A stretch of 64,000 bases of DNA from JBBQYD01 sp942493075 (GTDB lineage Bacteria > Verrucomicrobiota > Verrucomicrobiia > Limisphaerales > UBA8199). The notes under the pieces were generated by a model. The model was not told the DNA's origin and ran no database searches. It worked only from the letters and a program-made list of their open reading frames with translations. Position 1 is the first letter of the stretch. Each line of letters starts with the position of its first letter. The position numbers and the translations under genes are program-made. Below, piece by piece: positions 1 through 8,734 of this stretch. The stretch spans positions 4,464,001 to 4,528,000 of the forward strand of contig OW818681.1 of assembly GCA_942493075.1 (NCBI GenBank), in the 5' to 3' direction.

Positions 1-1213
1 GAGTTTCTGCTGTGTAGTTGCTGCCTACCAGATAGCCGTCATCAGCATTCACCGTCAGTAACAGATTATCCCATTTGACTGGTTCACTTGGAGCCAAGGT
101 TACCGGAATACTCACGCTGTTGACTCCGGCGGGAATGACCACTGACTCAGGCATCTCCAGGCAGTCCGTTCCCGGAGTAGCGCTCCCACCCACGTTCACC
201 TTTACTCGCACTGGTTCCAGACCTCCGGAACGGATCAGTTTGAACGCTCCGGACGAGCTGCGGGTTGCGTCACAGGCGGGAAACACCTCGATCACATTTG
301 AAGCCTGCAACATGGTCGCAAGGGTGGCGAAATGTGTAGGAAGGTTGGTGGTGTGGGCGGCAGTTCCGTAGAAACCTCCAGGGGGGATTCCAATCACCCC
401 TTGCTCCCAGTCCGTCGCTCCATCGTGGTCCGAGTCCCTATCGAACACCGACACGCGGAAAATCCGTTCTGTCTCCGTTGACTTTAGTCCCAAGGACAAG
501 GTCCGTCCATCACCCTTGAACACGCCTCCGAAATTGGTCCACTGTCCGCCAAGCTTGGAAGCGGCCTGAACCTGATAATACTTGGCACTTACCGAGGGCC
601 AACTCAGAAACACTGCCTCGCAATTGATGGAGGAATGAGAAGAAAGCCGATCACCTGAGTCTAAAGGGTTGGTATCGGCAGCGAACTCATCCAGATCAGA
701 GACTCCATCTTGATCCGTATCCACATCGCCCACCGCATTGCGGCTCATTTCAACAGCGGGATTTCCATGCCTGGCCTGCACGCGGGATACCCAGGCGACT
801 GCCGGCATCGGGAATGCGGTCGAAACTTCTTCACCAGTCCCGAGGATGACGGGCCCGGCAGGATGCCAAACCGGACTTGAGCCACCGGCCGAGATTTCCG
901 CCTGGTAATACATTCCCGAAACTGAATTCCAGGTGATTACTTGCGCGTTGGGGAGAAATGAGGTCTCCAGGCGGAAGGCGGATTGTCCATCCTTCGGATC
1001 TGTACCAGCGAGAGCCTCCTCGAGATTCGACTGGCCATCGTTGTCGATATCGTCACCGGGCGCGGCATTACTCAGAGAATGAATCTTTTGCCAAACGTCG
1101 CTCATGCCGTTTTTATCGGCGTCTAAAGCAGCCTGCGACTGAAAACAGCAAAGCAAGCCTAATGCAATTAAAGCAAATCGACTTTCGATCAAGATAAACG
1201 TAAACGTGCGCAC
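1..1213 (-). CDS. Secreted TSP3/Calx-beta repeat protein, partial (C-terminus off window)
   Basis: The frame is open from the left edge to a GTG near 1213, so about 404 N-terminal residues are present. Translation gives a hydrophobic signal-like segment (FALIALGLLCCF ending QSQAA), then a calcium-binding TSP3-like motif (LDADKNGMSDVW), further Asp-rich repeats and a Calx-beta-like domain running off the edge. It aligns without net gaps to 3144-4356 of the downstream paralogue (constant offset 3143), with roughly nine in ten bases identical in the stretches compared by eye. The start is uncertain; a TTG at 1192 and the GTG at 1213 both precede the signal segment. The missing part may carry a beta-helix like the paralogue; that is inference. 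Probably exported or surface-exposed. Confidence 0.75.
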   Translation of the reverse strand, partial: MRTFTFILIESRFALIALGLLCCFQSQAALDADKNGMSDVWQKIHSLSNAAPGDDIDNDGQSNLEEALAGTDPKDGQSAFRLETSFLPNAQVITWNSVSGMYYQAEISAGGSSPVWHPAGPVILGTGEEVSTAFPMPAVAWVSRVQARHGNPAVEMSRNAVGDVDTDQDGVSDLDEFAADTNPLDSGDRLSSHSSINCEAVFLSWPSVSAKYYQVQAASKLGGQWTNFGGVFKGDGRTLSLGLKSTETERIFRVSVFDRDSDHDGATDWEQGVIGIPPGGFYGTAAHTTNLPTHFATLATMLQASNVIEVFPACDATRSSSGAFKLIRSGGLEPVRVKVNVGGSATPGTDCLEMPESVVIPAGVNSVSIPVTLAPSEPVKWDNLLLTVNADDGYLVGSNYTAET

Positions 1214-1449
1214 GGAATTACTATTCAATAAGTTGCGGTTGCGACCCCAGACGCTTCTTGTTTTACACAGATGTTCTCTCTTTGGTCAAGAGAAATACTT
1301 GATTACTTAATCGCGTCCGCCAGAACCGACATCCATGCTTATCGACTGATCTTTGGAAAAGTTTAATTAGCGTTACTACTGCTTGTTTATGCCCGCCTTA
1401 TACCTAAAGAAAGGTGGCTGAAAGCATCGGTTGGACGCGTTATTTTGGG

Positions 1450-4362
1450 CTAGTAAACCCCTCGAGGATCTATAGCCAGGGTATCATTAGTGCTATAATG
1501 ACCAATGATGCGGTGCGGAATCCCCTGGTTCGGAGTAGAGGGTCCAATTCCCACATCCATCCCATAAGTGCGGTTTGTCACCGCTGTGGTGAAGCTGGAT
1601 ACATTACCCACACCAATTCCGATTGATCGACTGAAATCGCTGTAACTATGACGCTCGATTCTTCGGGCAATCACCGTGTTCTCTTTGACCCAGGAGTTCG
1701 TCCCTTCCAGGCAGACTCCACAGAACCGGGTTGGGTCCGGAACCACTATGAGATTTCTCGAAATTGTGTCCCCAGGCCCAGAGGACTCGATTCCGAATTT
1801 CCAACTGTAACCATCCCACGGCACGATAATGTTGTTTTCGATGATTGTGCCTGGGGTCGGCGGATCCTTTCGATTGTACTCATTTGGATAAAGGTGAATC
1901 CCGCGCCGATAGCCATGAATAAAGTTGTTGGCGATTGTGGCTTTTGCGCATGAGGCGATTCCAATAAATACTGGCCCGAGGTTCCCCGTAACCACCCTGT
2001 TTCCGCTAATCGTGGCATGAGTCGGATTATAACCTTGCTTGAAGACGCTTTGAATAGCGGGAACCACCCGGCCTTCGTACTCTGAACTGAGCCCTGGATT
2101 TGTTAGGGACAGCATTCGGTTTGTAGCATCAAATGCGGCAACCGTCATGTAGATATTGACCAGTGGCGTTCCCGGAGTGGAACTGAACCCAGCACGAACA
2201 AGAAGCGTTTCCCCCGGGATAAAAGTCGTTGGCCAAATATCGACTTTGACAGTGCTGACTGTTCCATCCGCTGGCGGGACCGTAAAAGACGAGACCGTCG
2301 TGGTCGCATAAAGATCATCGTTTTGGAAGATCGCCTCGGCTGCCATGCGGAGCACAGTGTTGTTCGTAAATACAAGATGCAGCGGACTGCCAAAATGCGA
2401 GCCATCTTTCCAGTACCCCACAGGATTATAGATCGGTTCAGGCACCTCGCTGCCCCCATCAAAGTAACTGTCCGCATAGACCGCCCAATCAATCCAGGGA
2501 TTGATCCTCACTTGCTGTCCCCCACCGTAAGCCTTGTAACCATTCGTCGTGTTGAGGCCAAACCGATTCAACACTCTAGACGCATAAAAGCGGAAATTAG
2601 CGAGCTTGCCACGCAAGTCATACCCTACCCCGAACGCGAATACTGCTCCGTGGCAATTATCAAATGTGCAGTCGTAGAAATTGACTGCTTCTACTCGCCG
2701 TAAATCGCGGTTGACCAAGAACACTCCCTCAGCACCGTTCGGTTCCCCCCCCGTCTCAGGCAGCAAGGCATCTTCCTTCTTCCAGGTCAATCCCCGAAAG
2801 GTCAGCGAGCGGAAGCCTGCCTTCACTTTGAGCATCCGCACACGAATCGTGCTGACGGCTGAAAACAGGACTGAGTTGCTCTCTCCCGTGAAAAACAGGT
2901 CTCTCCCGCCCAAGTCTGTCTTGCCTAATCGAAGCATCTCATATCCACCCCAGGCCCCGCCAGACTCCGCCTTCCATGTGGGTGTGGCCAACCGATAGGT
3001 GCCCGCAGGAAAGTGCAAAGTGTTGTGTGTTGTGGAGGCTTCAAGGGCATCAATGGCTGCCTGGATGCTTAGGGTATCATCCGTAACACCATCTCCCACC
3101 GCCCCAAAGTCTTTCACTGATAGAGCGCTTTCCGGCAGGAACCGGATTTCTGCTGTGTGGTTGCTGCCTACCAGGTAGCCGTCCTCCGCGTTCACTGTCA
3201 GTAACAGATTATCCCATTTGGCCGGTTCACTTGGAGCCAAGGTTACCGGAATACTCACGCTGTTAACTCCAGCAGGAATGACGACGGACTCAGGAATGTG
3301 AAGGCAGTCCACTCCGGGAGTCGCGCTTCCACTCACGTTCAACGTTACTCGCACTGGCTCCAGACCTCCCGAACGGATCAGCTTGAAGGCTCCGGAGGAG
3401 CTGCGGGTTGCATCACAGGCGGGAAACACCTCGATCACATTGGAAGCCTGCAGCATGGTCGTGAGGGTAGCGAAATGTGCAGGAAGGTTGGTGGTATGGG
3501 CGGCAGTTCCGTAGAAATCCCCAGGGGGAATTCCAATCACGCCTTGCTCCCAGTCGGTTGCTCCATCGTGGTCCGAGTCCCGATCGAACACGGCGACGCG
3601 AAAAACCCGTTCCGCATCCGTCGTTTCAATCCCTAATGTCAGAGACCGCCCATTACCCTTAAAGACACCTCCGAAATTTGTCCACTGATCGGCAAGCCTG
3701 GAACTGGATTGCACTTGATAATACTTGGCGTTAACCGAGGGCCAACTGAGGAGGATGGCCCCGGTATTCGTTGTCGAGTGAAAGGAAAGCCGCTCGCTCG
3801 GATCGAGGGGGTTTGTACCGGCCGCAAATTCATCCAGATCCGAAATACCATCCTGATCTGTGTCCACGTCACCCACTGCATTGCGACTCGGCTCAATGGC
3901 GGGATTTCCATGCCTGACCTGGACGCGAGATACCGAGGCTTGCGCAGGTACCGGAAATGCAGTCGCTACTTCCTCGCCAGTGCCGAGAATGGTAGGCCCT
4001 ACGGGAGTCCATATCGGGGTTGACCCTTCCGGCGAGAGTTCCGCCTGGTAATACACTCCGGGAATGGAGTTCCAGGTGATAACTTGCGCGTTGGGGAGGA
4101 AAGAGGTTTCCAGGCGAAAGGCGGATTGTCCATCTCTCGGATCTGTTCCAGCGAGCGCCTCCTCAAGGTTCGACTGGCCATCAGAATCGGCATCCTTGTC
4201 CGGTAAGGGACCGGGGAGCGAGTAGATCTTCTCCCAGACATCGCTCATCCCGTTGGTATTGGCGTCTATGCCAGCCCACGATTGAGAGCAATAGATTTGA
4301 AATGTTATCGCGGCCAGGCACGCATATCGTCCAATCATCGACTGGCAAAAGGAAATGAACAT
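1450..4362 (-). CDS. Secreted protein: TSP3 repeats, Calx-beta domain and pectate-lyase-like beta-helix
   Basis: 970 residues. An N-terminal signal peptide (start at 4362, or the internal ATG at 4338) is followed by Asp-rich TSP3/dockerin-like calcium motifs (DANTNGMSD, DADSDGQSN, DTDQDGISD, DSDHDGATD; residues about 33-270) interleaved with two small beta-sandwich modules. A Calx-beta-like domain lies at about 300-410. From about 415 the sequence VKDFGAVGDGVTDDT is the classic opening of the Pectate_lyase_3 superfamily, followed by a long right-handed beta-helix with many Asn/Gly turns. Family knowledge suggests polysaccharide binding or cleavage outside the cell; catalytic residues could not be placed, so the substrate is unknown. 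It is a tandem paralogue of the partial gene at 1-1213, separated by 236 bp. Confidence 0.85.
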   Translation of the reverse strand: MFISFCQSMIGRYACLAAITFQIYCSQSWAGIDANTNGMSDVWEKIYSLPGPLPDKDADSDGQSNLEEALAGTDPRDGQSAFRLETSFLPNAQVITWNSIPGVYYQAELSPEGSTPIWTPVGPTILGTGEEVATAFPVPAQASVSRVQVRHGNPAIEPSRNAVGDVDTDQDGISDLDEFAAGTNPLDPSERLSFHSTTNTGAILLSWPSVNAKYYQVQSSSRLADQWTNFGGVFKGNGRSLTLGIETTDAERVFRVAVFDRDSDHDGATDWEQGVIGIPPGDFYGTAAHTTNLPAHFATLTTMLQASNVIEVFPACDATRSSSGAFKLIRSGGLEPVRVTLNVSGSATPGVDCLHIPESVVIPAGVNSVSIPVTLAPSEPAKWDNLLLTVNAEDGYLVGSNHTAEIRFLPESALSVKDFGAVGDGVTDDTLSIQAAIDALEASTTHNTLHFPAGTYRLATPTWKAESGGAWGGYEMLRLGKTDLGGRDLFFTGESNSVLFSAVSTIRVRMLKVKAGFRSLTFRGLTWKKEDALLPETGGEPNGAEGVFLVNRDLRRVEAVNFYDCTFDNCHGAVFAFGVGYDLRGKLANFRFYASRVLNRFGLNTTNGYKAYGGGQQVRINPWIDWAVYADSYFDGGSEVPEPIYNPVGYWKDGSHFGSPLHLVFTNNTVLRMAAEAIFQNDDLYATTTVSSFTVPPADGTVSTVKVDIWPTTFIPGETLLVRAGFSSTPGTPLVNIYMTVAAFDATNRMLSLTNPGLSSEYEGRVVPAIQSVFKQGYNPTHATISGNRVVTGNLGPVFIGIASCAKATIANNFIHGYRRGIHLYPNEYNRKDPPTPGTIIENNIIVPWDGYSWKFGIESSGPGDTISRNLIVVPDPTRFCGVCLEGTNSWVKENTVIARRIERHSYSDFSRSIGIGVGNVSSFTTAVTNRTYGMDVGIGPSTPNQGIPHRIIGHYSTNDTLAIDPRGVY

Positions 4363-4427
4363 GGCTTAGTGAGATGCAAATGTTGAATCGCGAGCGGAAC
4401 TTATGTAGGTAATGATCTTTTTTGACG

Positions 4428-5660
4428 TCAAGACTGAAAACGCTGCCTGAAAAATGCTGCTGTCCTGGAAGGCCAGTCTCGGCTCATGAACGGGCGCTCA
4501 AAGAGCGCAAAGAAGACTGCACACACTGGAATGACAAACATCGCACAGAGAGCCAACTGAATGAGCAAATCGATCCACAGCACTCCCACCTGGTGCTTGG
4601 CAGTGATCCGCAGTACAGGCGACAGGATCAGCACATGGTAAAGATAGATCGTATAGCACATCCCGCCTATTGTGACGACAACCGGGTTTGAGAGGAATGC
4701 AGCCACCAATCTCCCGCGGAACGCCGCGACACATAGAACAAGAATCACTAGCGGCATACAAATGGCAAGAACCTGAGAAGCTGGCCACCAGGCGGCGGCG
4801 ATGATTCCTGCCGTGGCTATCGCGTCCCATATCCAGCTTCCTGAATTTTCGAGTTTGCCGCAAAGATAAATGTCAGCGAGGAGAAAACCTGTCAGAAAGA
4901 ACTGCAGGTTTCCCGCAAGGGAAAACGCAATCAAGTAGCTGGGCGAGAGACAGGCCAAGATGGTGGAAGCAGCGGCGGCACTAATGATCAAGAGTCTTCT
5001 GGCCCATACTGAAGGAATTTTAAAAACACACGCGAGCAGCGGAGCAAGCAAGTAGAACTGGACTTCTGTTTCAAGAGACCACAGGACGATGTTTGGGTAG
5101 GGATGAGCGGAATACAAAAAGCCATGACTGTAGAACAGGCTTGGCAGCAGATGCTTCGCGACCTCCTTGTACCACTCGGGATTCCCGTACAAGTGAGGAT
5201 GAGAAGGCAGGTTACGAAACACCAGCAGACAAAGAGCGAACACAAACAGAAGGTGTATAACGTAGGGGGGCTCTATCCGGGTAATTCGCCGAATATAATA
5301 ATGTTTCAGTGGCAGTTTTCCTCCACCGAACATATGCAATTTGGCAAAAGGAACGCACAGGATGAAGCCGCTGATCGCGAAGAACAACTGCACTCCGTAG
5401 TGACCCACTGCAAAAAAACCTACCCCGAGGTTGCTTCCGAGTGCTACCTGCTCAATGCGTGGCAAACCAAAGTGGTGTAAAGACATTGAGCAGACGTGAT
5501 ATGCAAGGACGGCCATGATGGCGACAAATCGAAGCCCATCGATCTGAGGAATGATGCGCCCACCTGCCGTGACGCGGGAGAACCGGCTCAAGATAGCCGC
5601 CCCGATGCTGCGCTTGCCGCAGTCAGCGAGAGCATTAGGGGGGGTGACGACAGGGATCAC
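4428..5660 (-). CDS. Acyltransferase family 3 integral membrane protein (OafA-like)
   Basis: 410 residues with about ten hydrophobic segments. The N-terminal signature IDGLRFVAIMAVLAYHV (from about residue 40) and the later WSLETEVQFYLLAPLLA are hallmarks of the acyltransferase 3 family (PF01757), which moves acetyl or other acyl groups onto extracytoplasmic sugars such as LPS, exopolysaccharide or peptidoglycan. The catalytic-type His in AYHV is present. The start at 5660 is a GTG; no ATG precedes the first membrane segment, so the start is approximate. It reads in the same direction as the large secreted protein downstream, with a 65 bp gap. The acceptor cannot be told from sequence. Confidence 0.88.
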   Translation of the reverse strand: MIPVVTPPNALADCGKRSIGAAILSRFSRVTAGGRIIPQIDGLRFVAIMAVLAYHVCSMSLHHFGLPRIEQVALGSNLGVGFFAVGHYGVQLFFAISGFILCVPFAKLHMFGGGKLPLKHYYIRRITRIEPPYVIHLLFVFALCLLVFRNLPSHPHLYGNPEWYKEVAKHLLPSLFYSHGFLYSAHPYPNIVLWSLETEVQFYLLAPLLACVFKIPSVWARRLLIISAAAASTILACLSPSYLIAFSLAGNLQFFLTGFLLADIYLCGKLENSGSWIWDAIATAGIIAAAWWPASQVLAICMPLVILVLCVAAFRGRLVAAFLSNPVVVTIGGMCYTIYLYHVLILSPVLRITAKHQVGVLWIDLLIQLALCAMFVIPVCAVFFALFERPFMSRDWPSRTAAFFRQRFQS

Positions 5661-5728
5661 AATTCAGGGTACCAGGCACAATCCTGCCGATGGCAGGGGC
5701 CACTAGGACTCGGCAAACCAAATAGAAC

Positions 5729-5920
5729 TTACTGTCCGGCGGCGCCGCCCGAATTATCAGTGGTGCCGCCATCGCCTGTATCAACTGGCGAGTACTGGAA
5801 AGGCGTCCAAGGGTCTGGAAGCCACCAAAAAGCGGCCCTGGTATCTTCGTTGCAACCCTGGCAAAGGAAACTCAGGCCCAACAATAGACCATACATGCTG
5901 ACTTTGATCGGCTTCTTCAT
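5729..5920 (-). CDS. Small secreted or lipoprotein-like peptide
   Basis: 63 residues: a basic N-terminus (MKKPIK), a hydrophobic stretch (YGLLLGLSFL) and CQGCNED, resembling a lipobox although position -3 is Cys rather than Leu/Val. The mature part is short, rich in Trp/Pro and then Gly/Asp (DTGDGGTTDNSGGAAGQ). A GGA-containing Shine-Dalgarno sits before the ATG at 5920. It lies in the otherwise empty gap between the acyltransferase and the metallo-hydrolase genes, same strand. No function is recognised; the signal-like organisation is the only support that it is a real gene. Confidence 0.5.
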   Translation of the reverse strand: MKKPIKVSMYGLLLGLSFLCQGCNEDTRAAFWWLPDPWTPFQYSPVDTGDGGTTDNSGGAAGQ

Positions 5921-5973
5921 AGTATTTCCACTGCTGAAAAAAGCAGATTCTCAGCCGTTTGTAAAACGCTTTG

Positions 5974-6921
5974 TCAGGCAACGAACGTCCCGCCCACGTC
6001 GCTCCAGCCGATTCGCTCCCCGGGCAAAGCCTCGTGCAGACGTTCCAGAGGTTCAGCCCTGTCTTCCCGGCCCAGCGGAAAAGTCTTAAAATGAATAGGC
6101 AAAACACGGTCTGCCCCGGCGGCCTCCGCCATCCGCACTGCCTCCTCCGGCGTGCAATGAGAGCACGTCCACGGGTGATAGGCGCCAATGGGCATAATGG
6201 CAAATTCGAAAGGACCCTTTCCCCGCAATTCGCCGAAGCTATCGGTGTAGGCTGTGTCTCCTCCAAAAATGATCCGCTTGCCATCCCGCTCCAAGATGTA
6301 GCCGTTATATCCGCGGTGACGATCATAGCGCCATCGCGCGCCCCAATGACGGACTTCAAAAGCTTCGACGGTGAGTTTTTCGCTGCCGATACTTACCTTT
6401 GCGCGCTCACCCCATCCGAGGGAATGATGGTGTTTGAGCGACGTTTTCGATAACAAATCCGCCGTGGACCGCGCAGTCACAACCTGGGGTGAACCCGGCA
6501 AGCGCCTGAGAGTGGCCGTATCGAAGTGGTCCATGTGGGCATGGGAGAGCACCACCAGGTCTATTGGGGGCAACTCGGATGGTGTCAACGCGGGGGCAAT
6601 GAGCCGCTTGGCTCCAATTGTTCCCATTGGAGTATCCGCACCTACTCTCCGGCCCAGCACTGGATCGGTGATAATGGTGAGCCCGTAGAAGTTCAACAGG
6701 ACTGTGGAATGCCCCAGCCAGGCTGCGGTGATCTGGTCATTGCGCCAGGCTGCCGGGGCAGGAGTCTGTGCCGCGGGCAGAATTGAACGTGCGGCTTGCT
6801 GCACCAAACCGCGCACCGCACGCGCTCCCATGTTGTCTGAAGCACTTGCCCAGACGCCCATGGCACCAAGTGATCCAACTGTGAGAAACCGCCTCCTCGA
6901 AAATCCGCGTAAATTTTTCAA
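5974..6921 (-). CDS. Tat-exported metallo-beta-lactamase-fold hydrolase (NAPE-PLD/UlaG-like)
   Basis: 315 residues starting with TTG at 6921; no in-frame ATG lies before the signal peptide and a stop is just upstream. The N-terminus has a twin-arginine motif (FSRRRFLTVG) and an Ala/Gly-rich hydrophobic segment, so Tat export is predicted; tatA and tatC are in this window. The MBL motif is clear: LSHAHMDHFD (HxHxDH), then FGGDTAYTD and LPIHFKTF, with GHSTVLLN near the start. This layout matches the family that includes N-acyl-phosphatidylethanolamine phospholipase D and RomA-like proteins. Two metal ions are expected. The actual substrate is unknown; a lipid or phosphodiester is plausible. Confidence 0.85.
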   Translation of the reverse strand: MKNLRGFSRRRFLTVGSLGAMGVWASASDNMGARAVRGLVQQAARSILPAAQTPAPAAWRNDQITAAWLGHSTVLLNFYGLTIITDPVLGRRVGADTPMGTIGAKRLIAPALTPSELPPIDLVVLSHAHMDHFDTATLRRLPGSPQVVTARSTADLLSKTSLKHHHSLGWGERAKVSIGSEKLTVEAFEVRHWGARWRYDRHRGYNGYILERDGKRIIFGGDTAYTDSFGELRGKGPFEFAIMPIGAYHPWTCSHCTPEEAVRMAEAAGADRVLPIHFKTFPLGREDRAEPLERLHEALPGERIGWSDVGGTFVA

Positions 6922-7000
6922 ACTAATAACTAAAGATCATACGAAATTGCAGCCCACCTACAAGAGGCAATAGGGCGAACACCCCAAGAAGTTTGACCAC

Positions 7001-7693
7001 TTAAACCTGTGGAGGAGCGCGTAAAAAGCTCGATTCCGGCCTCGGTGCGGATGCTAATATTGCCGGTTTGTCCACCGCCACCCGTAAGCGCTCCAAATAC
7101 TCTGATCTGGCGATCCCTCTTGCCCCCATTTGGTGGGTGATGGGAGTGACCATTTGGACATCGAATAGTCCGAACCCGCACAACCGCAGGTGCTCCTCAA
7201 GGAATACGAGAGCGATTTTCGAGCCGTCATCAGCGCGATGAAACATCGATTCCCCCGCAAAGAGCCCACCCACGGCTACGCCGTACACTCCACCCACGAG
7301 AGTGTCTCCCTGCCACGCTTCGACGCTGTGGGCATGTCCTTCCCGGTGCAACTGAAGGTAGGCACGCATCAGTTTTGGGCTGATCCAACCTCTGCCACGC
7401 CCGGGAGCGTCCTTGCATTCGCGTATCACACGGTCGAAAGCGCGGTTGATGGTCAGGTTATAAGGCTGCCGTTTCAAAACCTTGCGCAGGGTGCGGGACA
7501 CGTGCAATTGGCCTAACTCAATGATCCCCCGTGGATCGGGTGACCACCAAGTAATGGGATCGACCGACCAGGGAAAAATCCCCTGGCGGTAAGCGCTGAG
7601 AAGACGCTCGGTGGAAAGATCGCCCCCGACGGCCACCAACCCATCAGGTGCCGCCATGTGGGCATCAGGAAACCAGGTAGTATGCTTGCCCAT
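7001..7693 (-). CDS. aat: Leucyl/phenylalanyl-tRNA--protein transferase
   Basis: 230 residues, full length for the family. Diagnostic stretches are YRQGIFPWSVD, WWSPDPRGII, GRGWISPKLMRAY and HSVEAWQGDTLVGGVYGVAVGGLFAGESMF, the conserved Aat core. The enzyme transfers Leu or Phe from aminoacyl-tRNA onto proteins with N-terminal Arg or Lys in the cytoplasm, creating primary N-degrons for ClpS-ClpAP. It starts 2 bp after the stop of the DUF2017-like gene, which itself overlaps clpS, so all three are very likely co-transcribed. Confidence 0.97.
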   Translation of the reverse strand: MGKHTTWFPDAHMAAPDGLVAVGGDLSTERLLSAYRQGIFPWSVDPITWWSPDPRGIIELGQLHVSRTLRKVLKRQPYNLTINRAFDRVIRECKDAPGRGRGWISPKLMRAYLQLHREGHAHSVEAWQGDTLVGGVYGVAVGGLFAGESMFHRADDGSKIALVFLEEHLRLCGFGLFDVQMVTPITHQMGARGIARSEYLERLRVAVDKPAILASAPRPESSFLRAPPQV

Positions 7694-7695
7694 AC

Positions 7696-8181
7696 TTAGC
7701 TCCCCGGATCAGCAAGCGGGTCTTCTCCGGTGATGGCCTCCAAGAGGCAGGCTTCGAAATACCCAGCTACTTCCATCGCCCAGATGTCCGATGCGGTCAT
7801 TTCCGAAAGCACGCTCAGGACGCTGTCTTCGGGCGAGCCGACGGCAACCCAACTTCCCACGCGCACCTCATTGAAAATTTGCAGCAGCCACTCCAGACGG
7901 CCAGTGGGGATTGTTAGAACGATGGGTGGGGCCGCCGTGAAACGACCGGGTTCGGCCAAGAACTCCTTCAAAAGGCGCTGGTTTTCGGCCCGCTGCTCAC
8001 TCAAGGCCTCGTCCAGCAAATGCTGGTTCTCCTCGTAGCCGGGCAATTCCGAATTCCGGCTGATCTTGAAATGTCCCGGGGGAATCCGGGGAAAAAGCCC
8101 GAGAACACTCAGGAACTGGCTTTTTTCGCGTTTGCCGAGCCGAAACACCGCTTTCTCCGAGTCACGATGGACAAGTTTCAC
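7696..8181 (-). CDS. DUF2017-like protein between clpS and aat
   Basis: 161 residues, mostly helical and charged, with no signal peptide or membrane segment. It starts with a GTG whose last two bases overlap the clpS stop (GTGA), showing translational coupling. Motif-level recognition is weak; the assignment to a DUF2017-like family rests on size, character (KREKSQFLSVLGLFPRIP near the start, then an acidic helical middle and a C-terminal helical segment) and position directly after clpS, where DUF2017 genes are found in actinobacteria. Its role is unknown; a helper of ClpS/Clp protease is the obvious guess from position. Confidence 0.65.
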   Translation of the reverse strand: MKLVHRDSEKAVFRLGKREKSQFLSVLGLFPRIPPGHFKISRNSELPGYEENQHLLDEALSEQRAENQRLLKEFLAEPGRFTAAPPIVLTIPTGRLEWLLQIFNEVRVGSWVAVGSPEDSVLSVLSEMTASDIWAMEVAGYFEACLLEAITGEDPLADPGS

Positions 8182-8489
8182 TCGTCACGCTCCATGGTCG
8201 CGTGCAGGTGATATTTTTGGAGTTCATGAACGAAATGTTCGGCTTTCTCAAAGCTTTCCCGCACCAGAACGCTCTTGCCCTTTTCATGAACCTGCAGCAT
8301 GTGGAACCTGGCTTTTTTGCGGTCCCAGCCGAATACCGTCTGGAAGACATGCGTCACATAATGCATGAAGTTTACCGGGTCATTCCAGCAGATCACCAGA
8401 TAGCCGGGCTCCAATTTGGATTTTGAACTGGTTTCCTCCACCGCGACCGAGCCCGGTAGCAGCGCCGGAGGTTCTGGCATAGCCGTCAT
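8178..8489 (-). CDS. clpS: ATP-dependent Clp protease adaptor ClpS
   Basis: About 103 residues from the ATG at 8489 (or 100 from 8480). The frame is open further upstream, but that extension is low-complexity and not ClpS-like. The core reads YLVICWNDPVNFMHYVTHVF then GWDRKKARFHMLQVHEKGKSVL, which carries the ClpS N-degron pocket: the N-D acid pair, the V/T/H helix and the HxxG segment. ClpS binds proteins with N-terminal Leu, Phe, Tyr or Trp and delivers them to the ClpA or ClpC unfoldase. It is the first gene of the clpS-DUF2017-aat unit. Confidence 0.94.
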   Translation of the reverse strand: MTAMPEPPALLPGSVAVEETSSKSKLEPGYLVICWNDPVNFMHYVTHVFQTVFGWDRKKARFHMLQVHEKGKSVLVRESFEKAEHFVHELQKYHLHATMERDE

Positions 8490-8734
8490 GCGATCTGAAT
8501 ATAAGGGAGGCCCGCGGAAGATCAAAGCCCGGAGGAAATGAATCGCTGGTGGCGCCGCTCTCGCCGAGAGCGGCTTCGAGGACGTGATCGATACGCCTGT
8601 CCAGTTGGATTTTGGCGGCCTTGGCAATGCCGCCCTACCCCCCCCTGCAAGAGGGCGATTATAAGTGGGTTCCGACACTGAACAGTATTTGGTGCATTTG
8701 GTCCAAGCTATGGTATCTTTTGCCTGACTTTTAC

